A stretch of DNA of 64,000 nucleotides from Azorhizobium doebereinerae UFLA1-100 (GCF_000473085.1 NZ_AXBA01000003.1:1-64000), one strand, 5' to 3'; positions 8,608-17,003 are shown, counted from the stretch's first letter. A program made the numbers and translations. The notes: generated by a model from the sequence alone, not told the origin.

Positions 8608-8790
8608 ATGCGCACCATCATGTTCGCGGTCATCCGCACGGCTCGCTTTCGGCTCCACGAATCCCCGGGAGAGGGGCGTGATTTGGTCTTTACAGACAGC
8701 GCGTTTGTATACAAATTGTCCACCGTTTGGCAAATGGAAGTCGCGAAAACGGCGACGCCGGCCGGGTTCCAGAGGTTGGGAGAAGCACAT
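8608..8790. promoter_or_regulatory. Divergent promoter region between dehydrogenase operon and amino acid importer
   Basis: This 183-base gap separates two head-to-head operons and contains AT-richer DNA around 8690-8735, including a perfect 12-base palindrome (listed separately). The plus-strand ribosome binding site TTGGGAGA lies just before the ATG at 8791. Both operons are likely co-regulated here, which supports a common amino acid-type substrate. Confidence 0.5.
8704..8715. promoter_or_regulatory. Putative GntR/FCD operator TTTGTATACAAA
   Basis: A perfect palindrome TTTGTATACAAA sits in the middle of the divergent promoter region. The core GTATAC flanked by TNG and CNA matches the general operator pattern of FadR/VanR-type GntR regulators. 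A similar site (TCGTATACATA) lies upstream of the hydantoinase-gntR operon. The likely binder is the GntR protein encoded at 14549-15226, by inference. Confidence 0.5.
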
Positions 8791-9600
8791 ATGCTGAAGT
8801 CTTTGCTCGCTGCCGGCGCGATCGCCATGGCGGTTGCCGGCGCGCTGCTGCCGCAGGCGGTGGAGGCGCGGACGCTGGACGAGATCATCAAGTCCGGCAC
8901 CATCCGCGTGGGCGTCAACCCGACGCTGCCACCGCTCGGCAAGTTCGACGAGAAGAACGAGATCGTCGGCTTCGACGTCGACTATGCCGCCGAGATCGCC
9001 AAGATGCTGGGCGTGAAGCTGGAGGTGGTGCAGGTGGGCTCGCCCGACCGCATCCCCTTCGTCACCGCCGGCAAGATCGATTTCGTCATGGGCGCCATGA
9101 CGCGCAATCCGGACCGGGCCAAGGTGATCGACTTCACCGTGCCGGTGCACACCGAGGTGCTGGGCGTGCTCACCACCAAGGACAAGCCCTATACCGACTG
9201 GAAGCAGCTCGATGATCCGTCGGTCACCTTCGTGCAGGTGCGCGGCTCGACCCCGGTGAAGTTCATCGAGGAAAACCTGAAGAACGCCAAGGTCACGCTG
9301 CTCGACAATTATCCCGATGCGGTGCGCGCGCTGTCGCAGGGCCGTGGCACGGCCATGATCGACGTGATCGACTTCATGGGCGAGCACATGGCCAAGTACA
9401 AGACGGAGTGGAAGATCGTCGATACCCCCATCGACGTCTATTACTGCGGCCTCGGCGTCGCGAAGGGCTCCACCGGCCTGAAGGACTGGCTCAACGTCGC
9501 CATCTTCGAACTCTATCGCAAGGGCAAGACCCAGGAGCTGTGGAAGAAGTGGTTCGGCATGGACATGATCAAGCCGGTGGGCGCCCAGCCCTTCTTCTGA
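8791..9600 (+). CDS. Amino acid ABC transporter substrate-binding protein
   Basis: This 269-residue SBP_bac_3-family protein has a signal peptide (LLAAGAIAMAVAGALLPQAV, cut near VEAR) and the family start TLDEIIKSGTIRVGVNPTLP. The segment GFDVDYAAEIAKMLGVKLEV and the arginine in VQVRGSTPV (near residue 155) fit amino acid carboxylate binding. It is the first gene of a plus-strand operon with two permeases and an ATPase, divergent from the flavin dehydrogenase operon, so it likely feeds that enzyme. Confidence 0.92.
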   Translation: MLKSLLAAGAIAMAVAGALLPQAVEARTLDEIIKSGTIRVGVNPTLPPLGKFDEKNEIVGFDVDYAAEIAKMLGVKLEVVQVGSPDRIPFVTAGKIDFVMGAMTRNPDRAKVIDFTVPVHTEVLGVLTTKDKPYTDWKQLDDPSVTFVQVRGSTPVKFIEENLKNAKVTLLDNYPDAVRALSQGRGTAMIDVIDFMGEHMAKYKTEWKIVDTPIDVYYCGLGVAKGSTGLKDWLNVAIFELYRKGKTQELWKKWFGMDMIKPVGAQPFF

Positions 9601-9627
9601 TCTGATCGTCCTTCCTCACGTGTGAGA

Positions 9628-9646
9628 GCCGGCGGGCGCCGCCGGC
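9628..9646 (+). terminator. Stem-loop after the binding protein gene
   Basis: GCCGGCGG and CCGCCGGC form a perfect 8-base stem with a 3-base loop, 28 bases after the stop of the binding protein gene and before the permease start at 9676. There is no T-tract. Hairpins here often stabilise or partly terminate the transcript, so that binding protein is made in excess over the permeases. Confidence 0.5.
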
Positions 9647-9675
9647 CGGCCCTTTCACCCTGCCGACGCGGTTCC

Positions 9676-10350
9676 ATGTCCTATACCTTGCAGTTCGGCC
9701 AGATCTGGCCGTTTCTCCCGCGCCTCCTGGAGGGCGCCGTGGTCTCGCTGCAGATCGCGGTGCTCGCCTTCTGCGGCGGGCTGCTCATCGGCACGGCCTG
9801 CGCGGGGGTGAAATCCTTCGGCCCGCGCTGGCTGGCGCGGATCGTCGGCGCCTATGTGGTGTTCTTCACCAATACGCCGCAGCTGGTGCAGATCTATTTT
9901 CTCTATTTCGCGCTGCCCGACATGGGCATCCTTCTCTCCTCCTTCATGGCGGTGGTGATCGGCATGACGCTGAACGCCGGTGCCTATCTCACCGAGATCC
10001 AGCGCGCGGGCTTCGAGAGCCGCCGCGCCTCGGAGATGGAGGCGGCGGAGGTGATGGGCTTCTCGCGCCTCCAGCAGATCCGCTACGTGATCCTGCCCCA
10101 TGTGGCGAAAGTGCTGTTCCCGCCTTTGTCCAACCAGTTCATCATCGTCACGCTCGGCACTTCCATGGCCGCCGTGTTCGGCGTGGAGGAACTGACCGGC
10201 GAGGCGTTCAACATCAACGCGCAGACCTTCCGCTCCATCGAGATCTTCTCGGTGACGGCCGGCATCTATGTGGTGCTGACGCTGGCGGCCTCGGTGGGGC
10301 TGGCGCTGCTCGGCCGGGTCCTGTTCCGCGCCCGCACGGAGCTGATCTGA
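9676..10350 (+). CDS. Amino acid ABC transporter permease (HisM/GlnP family) 1
   Basis: This 224-residue inner membrane protein has the polar amino acid permease features TNTPQLVQIYFLYFALP, LTEIQRAGFESRRASEMEAA and MGFSRLQQIRYVILP (the EAA loop contacting the ATPase). The ATG at 9676 fits the family start (MSYTLQFGQIWPFLPRLLEG). It overlaps the next permease gene in a TGATG junction and probably pairs with it as a heterodimer. Confidence 0.92.
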   Translation: MSYTLQFGQIWPFLPRLLEGAVVSLQIAVLAFCGGLLIGTACAGVKSFGPRWLARIVGAYVVFFTNTPQLVQIYFLYFALPDMGILLSSFMAVVIGMTLNAGAYLTEIQRAGFESRRASEMEAAEVMGFSRLQQIRYVILPHVAKVLFPPLSNQFIIVTLGTSMAAVFGVEELTGEAFNINAQTFRSIEIFSVTAGIYVVLTLAASVGLALLGRVLFRARTELI

Positions 10351-11045
10351 TGTGGAGCCAGATCGCCGAGGAGTGGCCGCGCTTCGCCACCTATTACAAT
10401 CTCGTCTTCATCGCCAAGGCGGCGGGCACCACGCTGGCGCTTTCCGCGCTCGGCTGCATCCTCGGCACCGCCATCGGGCTGGCGCTGGCGGTGACGCGGG
10501 TGACGCGGAGCCGCTGGCTCGCGCCGCTGCGCATCCTCGCGCTCATCTTCACCGAGGTGTTCCGCCGCGTGCCCTTCCTGGTCACGCTGATGCTCTGCTT
10601 CTTTGCCTTCCAGGCGACGGGCTACGACATCCCGCTGTTCGCGGTGGCGGCGGTGTCGGTGACGGTGATCGCCGGGGCGTTCCTGGCCGAGATCATCCGC
10701 GGCGGCTTCAAGTCGGTGCATCCCAACCAGTGGGAAGCCGCGGCGACGATGAACTTCTCGCTGCTCGATACCATCCGCCTGGTGATCCTGCCGCAGGCCT
10801 GGCGCATCGTGCTGCCGCCGGCGTTCGGTTATTTCGTCATGTTCATCAAGGACACGGCGCTGGCCTCGCAGATCGGCGTCATCGAGCTGACCTATGTGGG
10901 CAAGGTGCTCAACAACAAGGGGTTCTCCGCCGCGCTGAGCTTCGGCGTGATCCTCCTGGTCTATTTCGCCATTTCCTACCCGCTGTCGCGCCTCGGCGTG
11001 CTCCTGGAGGCTCGACTTGCATCATCTCGACATCGCCGGGCTTGA
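10350..11045 (+). CDS. Amino acid ABC transporter permease 2
   Basis: This 231-residue permease of the same family carries RRVPFLVTLMLCFFAFQATG, LAEIIRGGFKSVHPNQWEAA and LLDTIRLVILPQAWRIVLPP. It starts within the stop of the first permease (TGATG), and its last 29 bases are shared with the ATPase gene, so the four transporter genes are tightly coupled. It should form the second half of the translocation pore. Confidence 0.92.
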   Translation: MWSQIAEEWPRFATYYNLVFIAKAAGTTLALSALGCILGTAIGLALAVTRVTRSRWLAPLRILALIFTEVFRRVPFLVTLMLCFFAFQATGYDIPLFAVAAVSVTVIAGAFLAEIIRGGFKSVHPNQWEAAATMNFSLLDTIRLVILPQAWRIVLPPAFGYFVMFIKDTALASQIGVIELTYVGKVLNNKGFSAALSFGVILLVYFAISYPLSRLGVLLEARLASSRHRRA

Positions 11046-11754
11046 AGCCCGCTACGGCGAACACACCGTTCTGTCCGGCATCGACCTGACCGTGGGCCGG
11101 GCGGACGTGATCGGCCTCATCGGCCCGTCCGGCTCCGGCAAGAGCACCATCCTGCGCGTGCTCATGGGCCTGCTGCCGCCGGTGGCCGGCATGGTGAAGC
11201 TGGACGGCGAGGGCGTGAACTATGCCGATGCCACCCAGGTGCGACGCCTGCGCGACCGCATCGCCATCGTGTTCCAGCAATACAATCTGTTCCAGAACAT
11301 GAGCGTGCTGGAGAACGTCTGCGTCGCGCCGGTGAAGATCAAGAAGCGGCCGCGCAAGGAGGTGGAGGAGGAGGCCCGCGCGCTCCTCGCCAAGGTGGGG
11401 CTGGGCGACAAGCTGAAGCGCTATCCGGACGAATTGTCGGGCGGGCAGCAGCAGCGCGTCGCCATCGTGCGCGCGCTGGCGCTGCACCCGGAAATCCTGC
11501 TGCTGGACGAGGTGACGGCGGCGCTCGATCCCGAACTGGTCTCCGAGGTGCTGGACACCATCCGCCTTCTGGCCAAGGAAGGCATGACCATGCTCATCGT
11601 CTCGCACGAGATGGCCTTCATCCGCGAGGTGGCCTCCCGCGTGGTGTTCATGGCCGGCGGCAAGATCGTCGAGACCGGCGCCCCGGCGCAGATCTTCGAC
11701 GCGCCGGAGCATGCCCGCACGCGGGACTTCGTCTCCAAGATCCTGCGGCACTGA
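11017..11754 (+). CDS. Amino acid ABC transporter ATP-binding protein (GlnQ/HisP type)
   Basis: This 245-residue ATPase has Walker A GPSGSGKST, the Q-loop FQQYNLFQNM, signature ELSGGQQQRVAIVRAL, Walker B ILLLDEVTAALDPE and switch IVSHEMAFIREVA. The Walker B stretch reads DEVTAALD where most family members have DEPTSALD, an accepted variant in some amino acid importers. The start is probably TTG at 11017 (product begins LHHLDIAGLEARYG), inside the end of the permease gene; no better ATG exists in frame nearby. Confidence 0.92.
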   Translation: MHHLDIAGLEARYGEHTVLSGIDLTVGRADVIGLIGPSGSGKSTILRVLMGLLPPVAGMVKLDGEGVNYADATQVRRLRDRIAIVFQQYNLFQNMSVLENVCVAPVKIKKRPRKEVEEEARALLAKVGLGDKLKRYPDELSGGQQQRVAIVRALALHPEILLLDEVTAALDPELVSEVLDTIRLLAKEGMTMLIVSHEMAFIREVASRVVFMAGGKIVETGAPAQIFDAPEHARTRDFVSKILRH

Positions 11755-11756
11755 GC

Positions 11757-12629
11757 GTGGCGCGGACGGACGCGGCGCCGGCAAGCTCCGCCGGCTCATG
11801 GGTGGCGGTGCCGATGATGCTCGGCGCCATGCTGTGCCTGACGCTGCTGGATTCGCTGCTCAAGCACCTCTCGGTGCACCATCCCATCGGGCCACTGGTG
11901 TTCTTCCGAAACCTCGTTCAGGTGACGGTGCTGCTGGTGGTGGCCCGGGCCGCCGCACCCCAGGCCCTGCGGACGCAACAACTGGGCCTGCATCTGGTTC
12001 GCGGCGCCTGCCTGTTCGCGACCACGGTGCTCATCACCCTGTCGCTCGGCCACCTGCCCATGGCCCAGACCTATGCGCTCACCTTCTCCGCCCCGCTCAT
12101 GGCGACGCTCCTCGCGCTGGTGTTCCTGGGCGAGCGGCCGCGGACGGCGCAGTGGGTCTGCATGGGCCTCGGCTTCGCGGGCGTGCTGATCGCGCTTGAT
12201 CCCGCCGGGGCGCTGTCGCTGGCCATGCTGTTTCCGCTCGCCCAGGCCATGGCCAATGCGGTCTTCTATGTGCTGACCCGCCATGCCGGGCGCCTGGAGG
12301 GGGCCCTCACGCTGGTGCTGTGGGCGGGCATCGGCGCGCTCGTGACCGGTTCGGTCGGGCTCGTGTCCTTCCAGCCGATGGAGCTGAATGCCTGGCTGCT
12401 GCTGTGCGCCGCCGGCCTGCTCGGTACCTGCGGGCAACTGCTGATGGCAGGTGCCTTCCGGCGGGCGCCGACGGCGGTGGTGTCGCCGCTGGTCTATTCG
12501 CAGATCGTCTGGGCGATGCTGCTGGGCTTCCTGCTGTTCGACGAGGTGCCGTCCGCCAGCGCCATCGTCGGTGGGCTCGTGGTCGCGGCGAGCGGCATCG
12601 GCGTGGTGCGCTTCGGGCGCGTGCGCTGA
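11757..12629 (+). CDS. DMT superfamily (EamA) transporter
   Basis: The 290-residue protein has about ten hydrophobic segments in two repeated EamA halves; the marks are TYALTFSAPLMATLLALVFL and PLVYSQIVWAMLLGFLLFDE. Such proteins are drug/metabolite exporters, often of amino acids. The start is taken as GTG at 11757, two bases after the ATPase stop, so it is probably the last gene of the amino acid transport operon. It may export a product or overflow metabolite; direction and substrate are not visible. Confidence 0.85.
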   Translation: MARTDAAPASSAGSWVAVPMMLGAMLCLTLLDSLLKHLSVHHPIGPLVFFRNLVQVTVLLVVARAAAPQALRTQQLGLHLVRGACLFATTVLITLSLGHLPMAQTYALTFSAPLMATLLALVFLGERPRTAQWVCMGLGFAGVLIALDPAGALSLAMLFPLAQAMANAVFYVLTRHAGRLEGALTLVLWAGIGALVTGSVGLVSFQPMELNAWLLLCAAGLLGTCGQLLMAGAFRRAPTAVVSPLVYSQIVWAMLLGFLLFDEVPSASAIVGGLVVAASGIGVVRFGRVR

Positions 12630-12642
12630 ACGGAACGCGCCA

Positions 12643-13533
12643 TCAGGCTGCGGCGAGGCCCTTGTCGCGTGCGAGCCGCGTATCGCGGGCCGGCGGGGTG
12701 CCGAACATGCGGCCATATTCGCGGGTGAACTGCGTGGCGCTCTCATAGCCCACGGCGAAGGCGGCGTTCGACGCGCTCACACCGTCCGCCCACATCAGGC
12801 GGCGGGCCTCGATGAGCCGCAGGTGCTTCTGGAACTGCAGCGGCGTCAGGGACGTCACCGCGCGGAAATGCTGGTGGAAGGAGGACAGGCTCATGCCGGC
12901 GGTTGCCGCGAGCCGTTCCACCGGCAGCGGGCTGGCAAAGTCGCTCCGCAGCAGCGCGACCGCCCTGGCGATGCGTCCCGCATGGCCTTCCGGCCAGCCC
13001 AGGCGCCGGATGGCCGGACCATGCCGCCCGGCCAGCAGCCAATAATGCAGCTCCCGCAGCAACTGCGCCTGCAGCACCGGCAGGGTGGCCGGCCGCTCGA
13101 GAAGCCGCAGGAGCCGCAGCGCGGCATCCGCCACCTCGGTGTCGGTGGGCTCGACCCGGACCGGGGCGGCATCGCCCGGGTCGGTCTCGCCCATTTCGGC
13201 CACCAGCGCGGCAATCAGGCTGGGATCGAGTTCCAGCACGAAGGACAGGTAGGGGGCGGCGATGCTGGCGCGCGTGATCTGGCTGACGGTCGGCACGTCC
13301 GCCGTGATCAGCAGGGAGGCGCCGGCGGAAAAGGCGAAGGCCTGCGTGCCCAGGGTCACCCGCTTGCTGCCCTGGAGGACGAGGCCGGCGATGGGCCGGG
13401 AAACCGCGTGCAGCAGGTCGCTCGGTGCCGTGGCGCGCACCATCATCACACCGGGTATCGGCGTCCGGGCAATGCCCGCCGCATCGGCGTGAATTTCCGC
13501 ATGGCGGCGGACGGCGTCGAGGAGATCGCTCAT
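12643..13533 (-). CDS. AraC-family transcriptional regulator
   Basis: This 296-residue protein has an N-terminal AraC_N cupin-like domain (IAGLVLQGSKRVTLGTQAFA) and a C-terminal double helix-turn-helix (VERLAATAGMSLSSFHQHFR and AFAVGYESATQFTREYGRMF). This class commonly sits opposite the oxidoreductase gene it controls, and here it is divergent from the SDR gene at 13669. It converges on the DMT transporter with only 13 bases between stop codons. Confidence 0.92.
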   Translation of the reverse strand: MSDLLDAVRRHAEIHADAAGIARTPIPGVMMVRATAPSDLLHAVSRPIAGLVLQGSKRVTLGTQAFAFSAGASLLITADVPTVSQITRASIAAPYLSFVLELDPSLIAALVAEMGETDPGDAAPVRVEPTDTEVADAALRLLRLLERPATLPVLQAQLLRELHYWLLAGRHGPAIRRLGWPEGHAGRIARAVALLRSDFASPLPVERLAATAGMSLSSFHQHFRAVTSLTPLQFQKHLRLIEARRLMWADGVSASNAAFAVGYESATQFTREYGRMFGTPPARDTRLARDKGLAAA

Positions 13534-13668
13534 GCCGCAAGCCTATCGCATGTCCAGCGACACGCAAGCCGGATTGGAGGATTGGGCAAGCTTTGCCGAC
13601 CATTCGGCAACATCGGCCATCGCCTTTGAGGGATACCAACGGCGTCCCGCCAGCAAGGAGATGGACCC
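13534..13668. promoter_or_regulatory. Divergent araC-SDR promoter region
   Basis: This 135-base gap must hold both promoters. It contains related segments TTGCCGACCATTCGGCAA (13591-13608, an imperfect dyad: TTGCCGA and TTCGGCAA) that could be an AraC-family binding site or small hairpin. The SDR ribosome binding site AAGGAG lies at 13655-13660. Confidence 0.45.
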
Positions 13669-14502
13669 ATGACCAAGATCTCGCTCGTGACCGGCGCCAG
13701 CCGTGGCCTCGGCCGCAACACCGCCCTTCACCTCGCGGAAAAAGGCAATGACGTTATCGTGACCTATCACAGCAGCGGCGATGCCGCGCAGGCGATGGTC
13801 GCCCAGGTGGAGGCGATGGGGCGCAAGGCCCTGGCCTTCCAGCTCGACAGCGGCGACGTGGCCGCCTTCGCGCCGTTCGCCGACCGCCTCAGGATGGCGC
13901 TGAGGGAGACCTGGGGACGCGAGACGTTCGACCATCTCGTGAACAATGCCGGCCATGGCGCATATGCGTCCATCGCGCAGACTTCCGAAGCCCAGTTCGA
14001 CGCTCTGGTGAACGTGCATTTCAAGGGCGTCTTCTTCCTCACCCAGGCACTCCTGCCGCCTTCCGAAGCCCAGTTCGACGCTCTGGTGAACGTGCATTTC
14101 AAGGGCGTCTTCTTCCTCACCCAGGCACTCCTGCCGCTGATCGCCGACGGCGGGCGCATCGTGAACATCTCGTCGGGCCTGACGCGCATGAGCCTGCCGG
14201 GCTATGCGGCCTATGCCGCCGCGAAGGGAGCGGTGGAGGTGCTGACGCGTTACATGGCCAAGGAGTGGGGTGCGCGCGGCATTGCCGTCAATACCGTGGC
14301 GCCGGGGGCCATCGAGACCGATTTCGGCGGCGGCGTGGTGCGTGACAATCCGCAGATCAACCGGGATCTGGCGGACGTGACCGCGCTCGGGCGCGTGGGC
14401 CTGCCGGATGACATCGGCCGGATGATCTCCAGCCTGCTGGCCGACGACAATCAATGGGTCAACGCCCAACGGATCGAGGTGTCGGGCGGGCAGGGTCTCT
14501 GA
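13669..14502 (+). CDS. Short-chain dehydrogenase/reductase with internal in-frame duplication
   Basis: This is a 277-residue classical SDR. The cofactor motif TGASRGLGRNTA is at residues 7-18, followed by NNAG and the catalytic serine in NISSG (168-169). Y182 and K186 form the YxxxK pair in YAAYAAAKGA. The family is normally about 250 residues long; the surplus 26 residues are an exact repeat of SEAQFDALVNVHFKGVFFLT plus QALLP just before the catalytic serine. Without the repeat, Tyr and Lys would fall at 156 and 160, the usual places. The duplicated stretch is the helix that carries the catalytic Asn and part of the dimer interface, so activity is in doubt. It is divergent from an AraC regulator. 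Confidence 0.9.
   Translation: MTKISLVTGASRGLGRNTALHLAEKGNDVIVTYHSSGDAAQAMVAQVEAMGRKALAFQLDSGDVAAFAPFADRLRMALRETWGRETFDHLVNNAGHGAYASIAQTSEAQFDALVNVHFKGVFFLTQALLPPSEAQFDALVNVHFKGVFFLTQALLPLIADGGRIVNISSGLTRMSLPGYAAYAAAKGAVEVLTRYMAKEWGARGIAVNTVAPGAIETDFGGGVVRDNPQINRDLADVTALGRVGLPDDIGRMISSLLADDNQWVNAQRIEVSGGQGL
13982..14137 (+). repeat. Perfect 78 bp tandem duplication inside the SDR gene
   Basis: Bases 13982-14059 and 14060-14137 are identical, each starting CTTCCGAAGCCCAGTTCGAC and ending CAGGCACTCCTGCCGC. The unit is 78 bases (26 codons), so the frame is kept. Identity at every base, including third codon positions, points to a very recent event or an assembly artefact. Confidence 0.95.
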
Positions 14503-14516
14503 CCACGGGGCCATCC

Positions 14517-14550
14517 GAGCCGTCGGCGGCCGCGGCGCGGCCGGCGGCTC
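14517..14550. terminator. Imperfect GC hairpin between convergent SDR and gntR genes
   Basis: GAGCCGTCGGCGGCCG on the left can pair with CGGCCGGCGGCTC on the right, with one mismatch/bulge and a short loop. It lies 14 bases after the SDR stop and runs into the gntR stop. It could terminate transcription from either side, although no T-run follows. Confidence 0.4.
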
Positions 14551-15226
14551 AGCGCACCCCGGCGAGCGTGTCCTTGCCGAGGCTGCGCAGATGGCTCTGC
14601 ACCGCGCGGCGCGCCGCCTTGGCATCCTCCTGCTCCAGCGCCTCGACGATGAGCAGGTGCTCGGCGGAATCCGCCGCCAGCCGGTCGGCGAGGCGGGCGA
14701 TCTCGAACAGGCGGGTGGTGACGCGCAGCGAGCGGATCATGCCGGCCAGCACGTCGTTGCCGCAGTGGCGGGCGTAGAGCTCGTGCAGGTTGTCGTCCGA
14801 TCGCCAATGAGCGTCGGTGTGATAGGGCACGGCGGTGCGCAGGGTGTTGATCTCGGCCCGCACTTCGGCGATCTCGCCGCGCGGGATATGGCCGGCGGCG
14901 AGCCCGGCCGCCTCCGGCTCCAGGATCTCACGCACCCTCAGGCTCTGCAGATATTCCTTCAGGTCCACGTGCCGCACCATGTAGGAGCGGCCCGTGCCCT
15001 TCACCACCAGGCCCTCGCCCTCCAGGCGCTGGAGCGCCTCGCGCAACGGGGTGCGGGAGATGCCCAGCGTCTCGGCGAGGCGCTGCTCGACGATGACCTC
15101 GCCGCCGCGCAGGCGGCGGCGGCGGATCATCTCGGACACCGCGCCATAGGCGAGGTTGGAGAGGTTGATGCCCCCGATCCGGCCGGTTTCGCGGACCCCA
15201 GCCTCTTCCGCCTCACTCTCGCTCAT
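14549..15226 (-). CDS. GntR-family (FCD domain) transcriptional regulator
   Basis: This 225-residue protein has an N-terminal winged helix (EQRLAETLGISRTPLREALQ, about residues 47-66) and a C-terminal FCD ligand domain with metal-type residues (DDNLHELYARHCGN). The ATG at 15226 overlaps the hydantoinase stop as ATGA, so it is the second gene of that operon and probably an autoregulator responding to the hydantoinase substrate or product. A candidate site with core GTATAC is upstream of the operon at 16679-16692 and another at 8704-8715. Confidence 0.93.
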   Translation of the reverse strand: MSESEAEEAGVRETGRIGGINLSNLAYGAVSEMIRRRRLRGGEVIVEQRLAETLGISRTPLREALQRLEGEGLVVKGTGRSYMVRHVDLKEYLQSLRVREILEPEAAGLAAGHIPRGEIAEVRAEINTLRTAVPYHTDAHWRSDDNLHELYARHCGNDVLAGMIRSLRVTTRLFEIARLADRLAADSAEHLLIVEALEQEDAKAARRAVQSHLRSLGKDTLAGVR

Positions 15227-16650
15227 GCGGCGCCGGGCTCCCGGCGCACCGCATAGGGCGACTTGGCGCGGGCGAGATGCTGGCCGAGGCCCTTCGGCCC
15301 CACCAGTTCCCCCTCGCGCACCACGGTCTTGCCGCGCAGCAGGGTCAGCACCGGCCAGCCGGTGATCTCGATGCCCTCGTAGGGGGTATAGTCGGCCCCG
15401 TCGCGGATCAGCTCGTGGGTGAGCGTCTGCTTCCTATTGGGGTCCCAAATGGCGATGTCCGCGTCCGCGCCCACCGCGATGGTGCCCTTGCGGGGGTAGA
15501 GGCCGTAGGTCTTGGCCGGATTGGTGGCGGTGAGCGCGACGAAGCGCTCCAGGTCGATGCGGCCCTTCATGACGCCTTCGGAGAACAGCACCGGCAGGCG
15601 CGCGCCGACGCCGGGGATGCCGTTCGGCACCCAGCGGAAGGAGGTGCGCCCCTTCGGCGTGAGCTTGCCCTGCGGGTCGTCATAGCGGAACGGGCAGTGG
15701 TCGGAGGAGAACACGGTGAAGGTGCCCGTGCGCAGGCCCTCCCAGCAGGCTTCCTGGCTGGCGGTGTCGCGCGGCGGCGGCGAGCAGACGTATTTGGCGC
15801 CCTCCATGCCGAGGCCGTCCATGTCCTTCTCGGTGAGCACCAGATACTGGGTGCAGGTCTCGCCGAGCACGGTGAGGCCCTTCTGCTGCGCCCAGCGGAT
15901 CTGCTCCATGGCCTCGCGGTTGGAGACATGGACGATCATCACCGGCACATCCACCAGTTCGGCCAGCGAGATGGCGCGGTGGGTCGCCTCGCGCTCCACC
16001 GCGATGGGGCGGGAGGTGCCGTGGAAGCGCGGCGCGGTCTGGCCGCGCTTCTCCAACTGCTCGGTGAGGAAGCGGATGGCGTCGTAATTCTCCGCATGCA
16101 CCATCACGAGGGCGCCGGTGTCGCGGGCCACCGACATGACGTCGAGGATCTCGCGGTCGTTCAGCGCCAGCCCCTCGTAGGTCATGAAGATCTTGAACGA
16201 GGTGTAGCCATCCTCCACCAGCGCCGGCAGCTCCTGGCCGAGCACCTGGTCGGTGGGGTCGGAGATGATGAGGTGGAAGCTCACGTCCACATGGCATTCG
16301 CCATCGGCCTTGGCGTGATAATCCTTCAGCGCCGTGCGCAGGCTCTGGCCCTTCTCCTGCAAGCAGAAGGGCAGGATGGTGGTGGTGCCGCCGAGCGCGG
16401 CGGAGCGGGTGCCGCTCTCGAAATCGTCCGCCATCACGATGCCCTCGCCGGAGGGCTGGGCGATGTGGACATGGGCGTCCACGCCGCCGGGCAGCACCAG
16501 CTTGCCGGTGGCGTCGATGATCTCGGCGGCGTCGGTGAGGCCGCTTCCGAGGGCGACGATGCGTCCGTCCTTGATGGCGACGTCGCAGAGGATGCGGTCG
16601 GAGGCGGTGACGACCGTTCCGCCGGAAATGATGGTATCGTAGAGTGCCAT
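15223..16650 (-). CDS. Dihydropyrimidinase / D-hydantoinase
   Basis: This 475-residue cyclic amidohydrolase has the metal motif VDAHVHI near residue 62, the carbamylated lysine in TSFKIFMTYEG near residue 154, histidines in VHAENYD and MIVHVSNRE, and the aspartate in FSSDHCPF. It hydrolyses the ring amide of dihydropyrimidines or 5-substituted hydantoins, giving N-carbamoyl amino acids. No carbamoylase, beta-ureidopropionase or dihydropyrimidine dehydrogenase gene is next to it, so the pathway is incomplete in this window. The gntR gene follows in the same operon. Confidence 0.92.
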   Translation of the reverse strand: MALYDTIISGGTVVTASDRILCDVAIKDGRIVALGSGLTDAAEIIDATGKLVLPGGVDAHVHIAQPSGEGIVMADDFESGTRSAALGGTTTILPFCLQEKGQSLRTALKDYHAKADGECHVDVSFHLIISDPTDQVLGQELPALVEDGYTSFKIFMTYEGLALNDREILDVMSVARDTGALVMVHAENYDAIRFLTEQLEKRGQTAPRFHGTSRPIAVEREATHRAISLAELVDVPVMIVHVSNREAMEQIRWAQQKGLTVLGETCTQYLVLTEKDMDGLGMEGAKYVCSPPPRDTASQEACWEGLRTGTFTVFSSDHCPFRYDDPQGKLTPKGRTSFRWVPNGIPGVGARLPVLFSEGVMKGRIDLERFVALTATNPAKTYGLYPRKGTIAVGADADIAIWDPNRKQTLTHELIRDGADYTPYEGIEITGWPVLTLLRGKTVVREGELVGPKGLGQHLARAKSPYAVRREPGAA

Positions 16651-17003
16651 GCGCCGTATCTTCAATCCTGGATCAAGGGATCGTATACATATCGTGCGCA
16701 ATTTGCATCCCTACGGATGGCTAGTGCACCGCATAGCTGCGCACGGCGGCCGGATGTTGCTCGGCAGCTTTCTTCAGGTGCGCCAGTCCGGGCGGCATGC
16801 GGGTGCGCATCGCCTCGCGATGCCTGCGTAGGCTCGCGGTCCGCGGGCAAGGTGTCTTGAGATGTCCTGAGGCAAAGCTGTCCCGCGCCGGCGTCCGGGG
16901 ACGGGCCGGTCGGCTCCCATGCCACGGCGACGGGAGCAATGTCCCGCGAGGTCGTGCCGATGGACTTCCGCGCGCCCCCGCCGTGCGGAGCGGGCGCGTC
17001 AGC
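16651..17003. other. Intergenic region upstream of hydantoinase, with a small orphan reading frame end
   Basis: The left 60 bases hold the hydantoinase promoter and the GTATAC site. From about 16810 down to 16721 the minus strand reads AMRTRMPPGLAHLKKAAEQH and ends in VRSYAVH before a stop. It looks like the tail of a protein, but the frame upstream has no credible start or coding pattern, so it may be a gene remnant. The rest, to the esterase stop at 17004, shows nothing recognisable. Confidence 0.35.
16679..16692. promoter_or_regulatory. Putative GntR operator upstream of hydantoinase
   Basis: The sequence GATCGTATACATAT has the GTATAC core at 16683-16688, about 33 bases before the hydantoinase ATG. 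It resembles the perfect palindrome at 8704-8715. Its position over the presumed promoter suggests repression by the GntR protein encoded in this operon. Confidence 0.45.
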
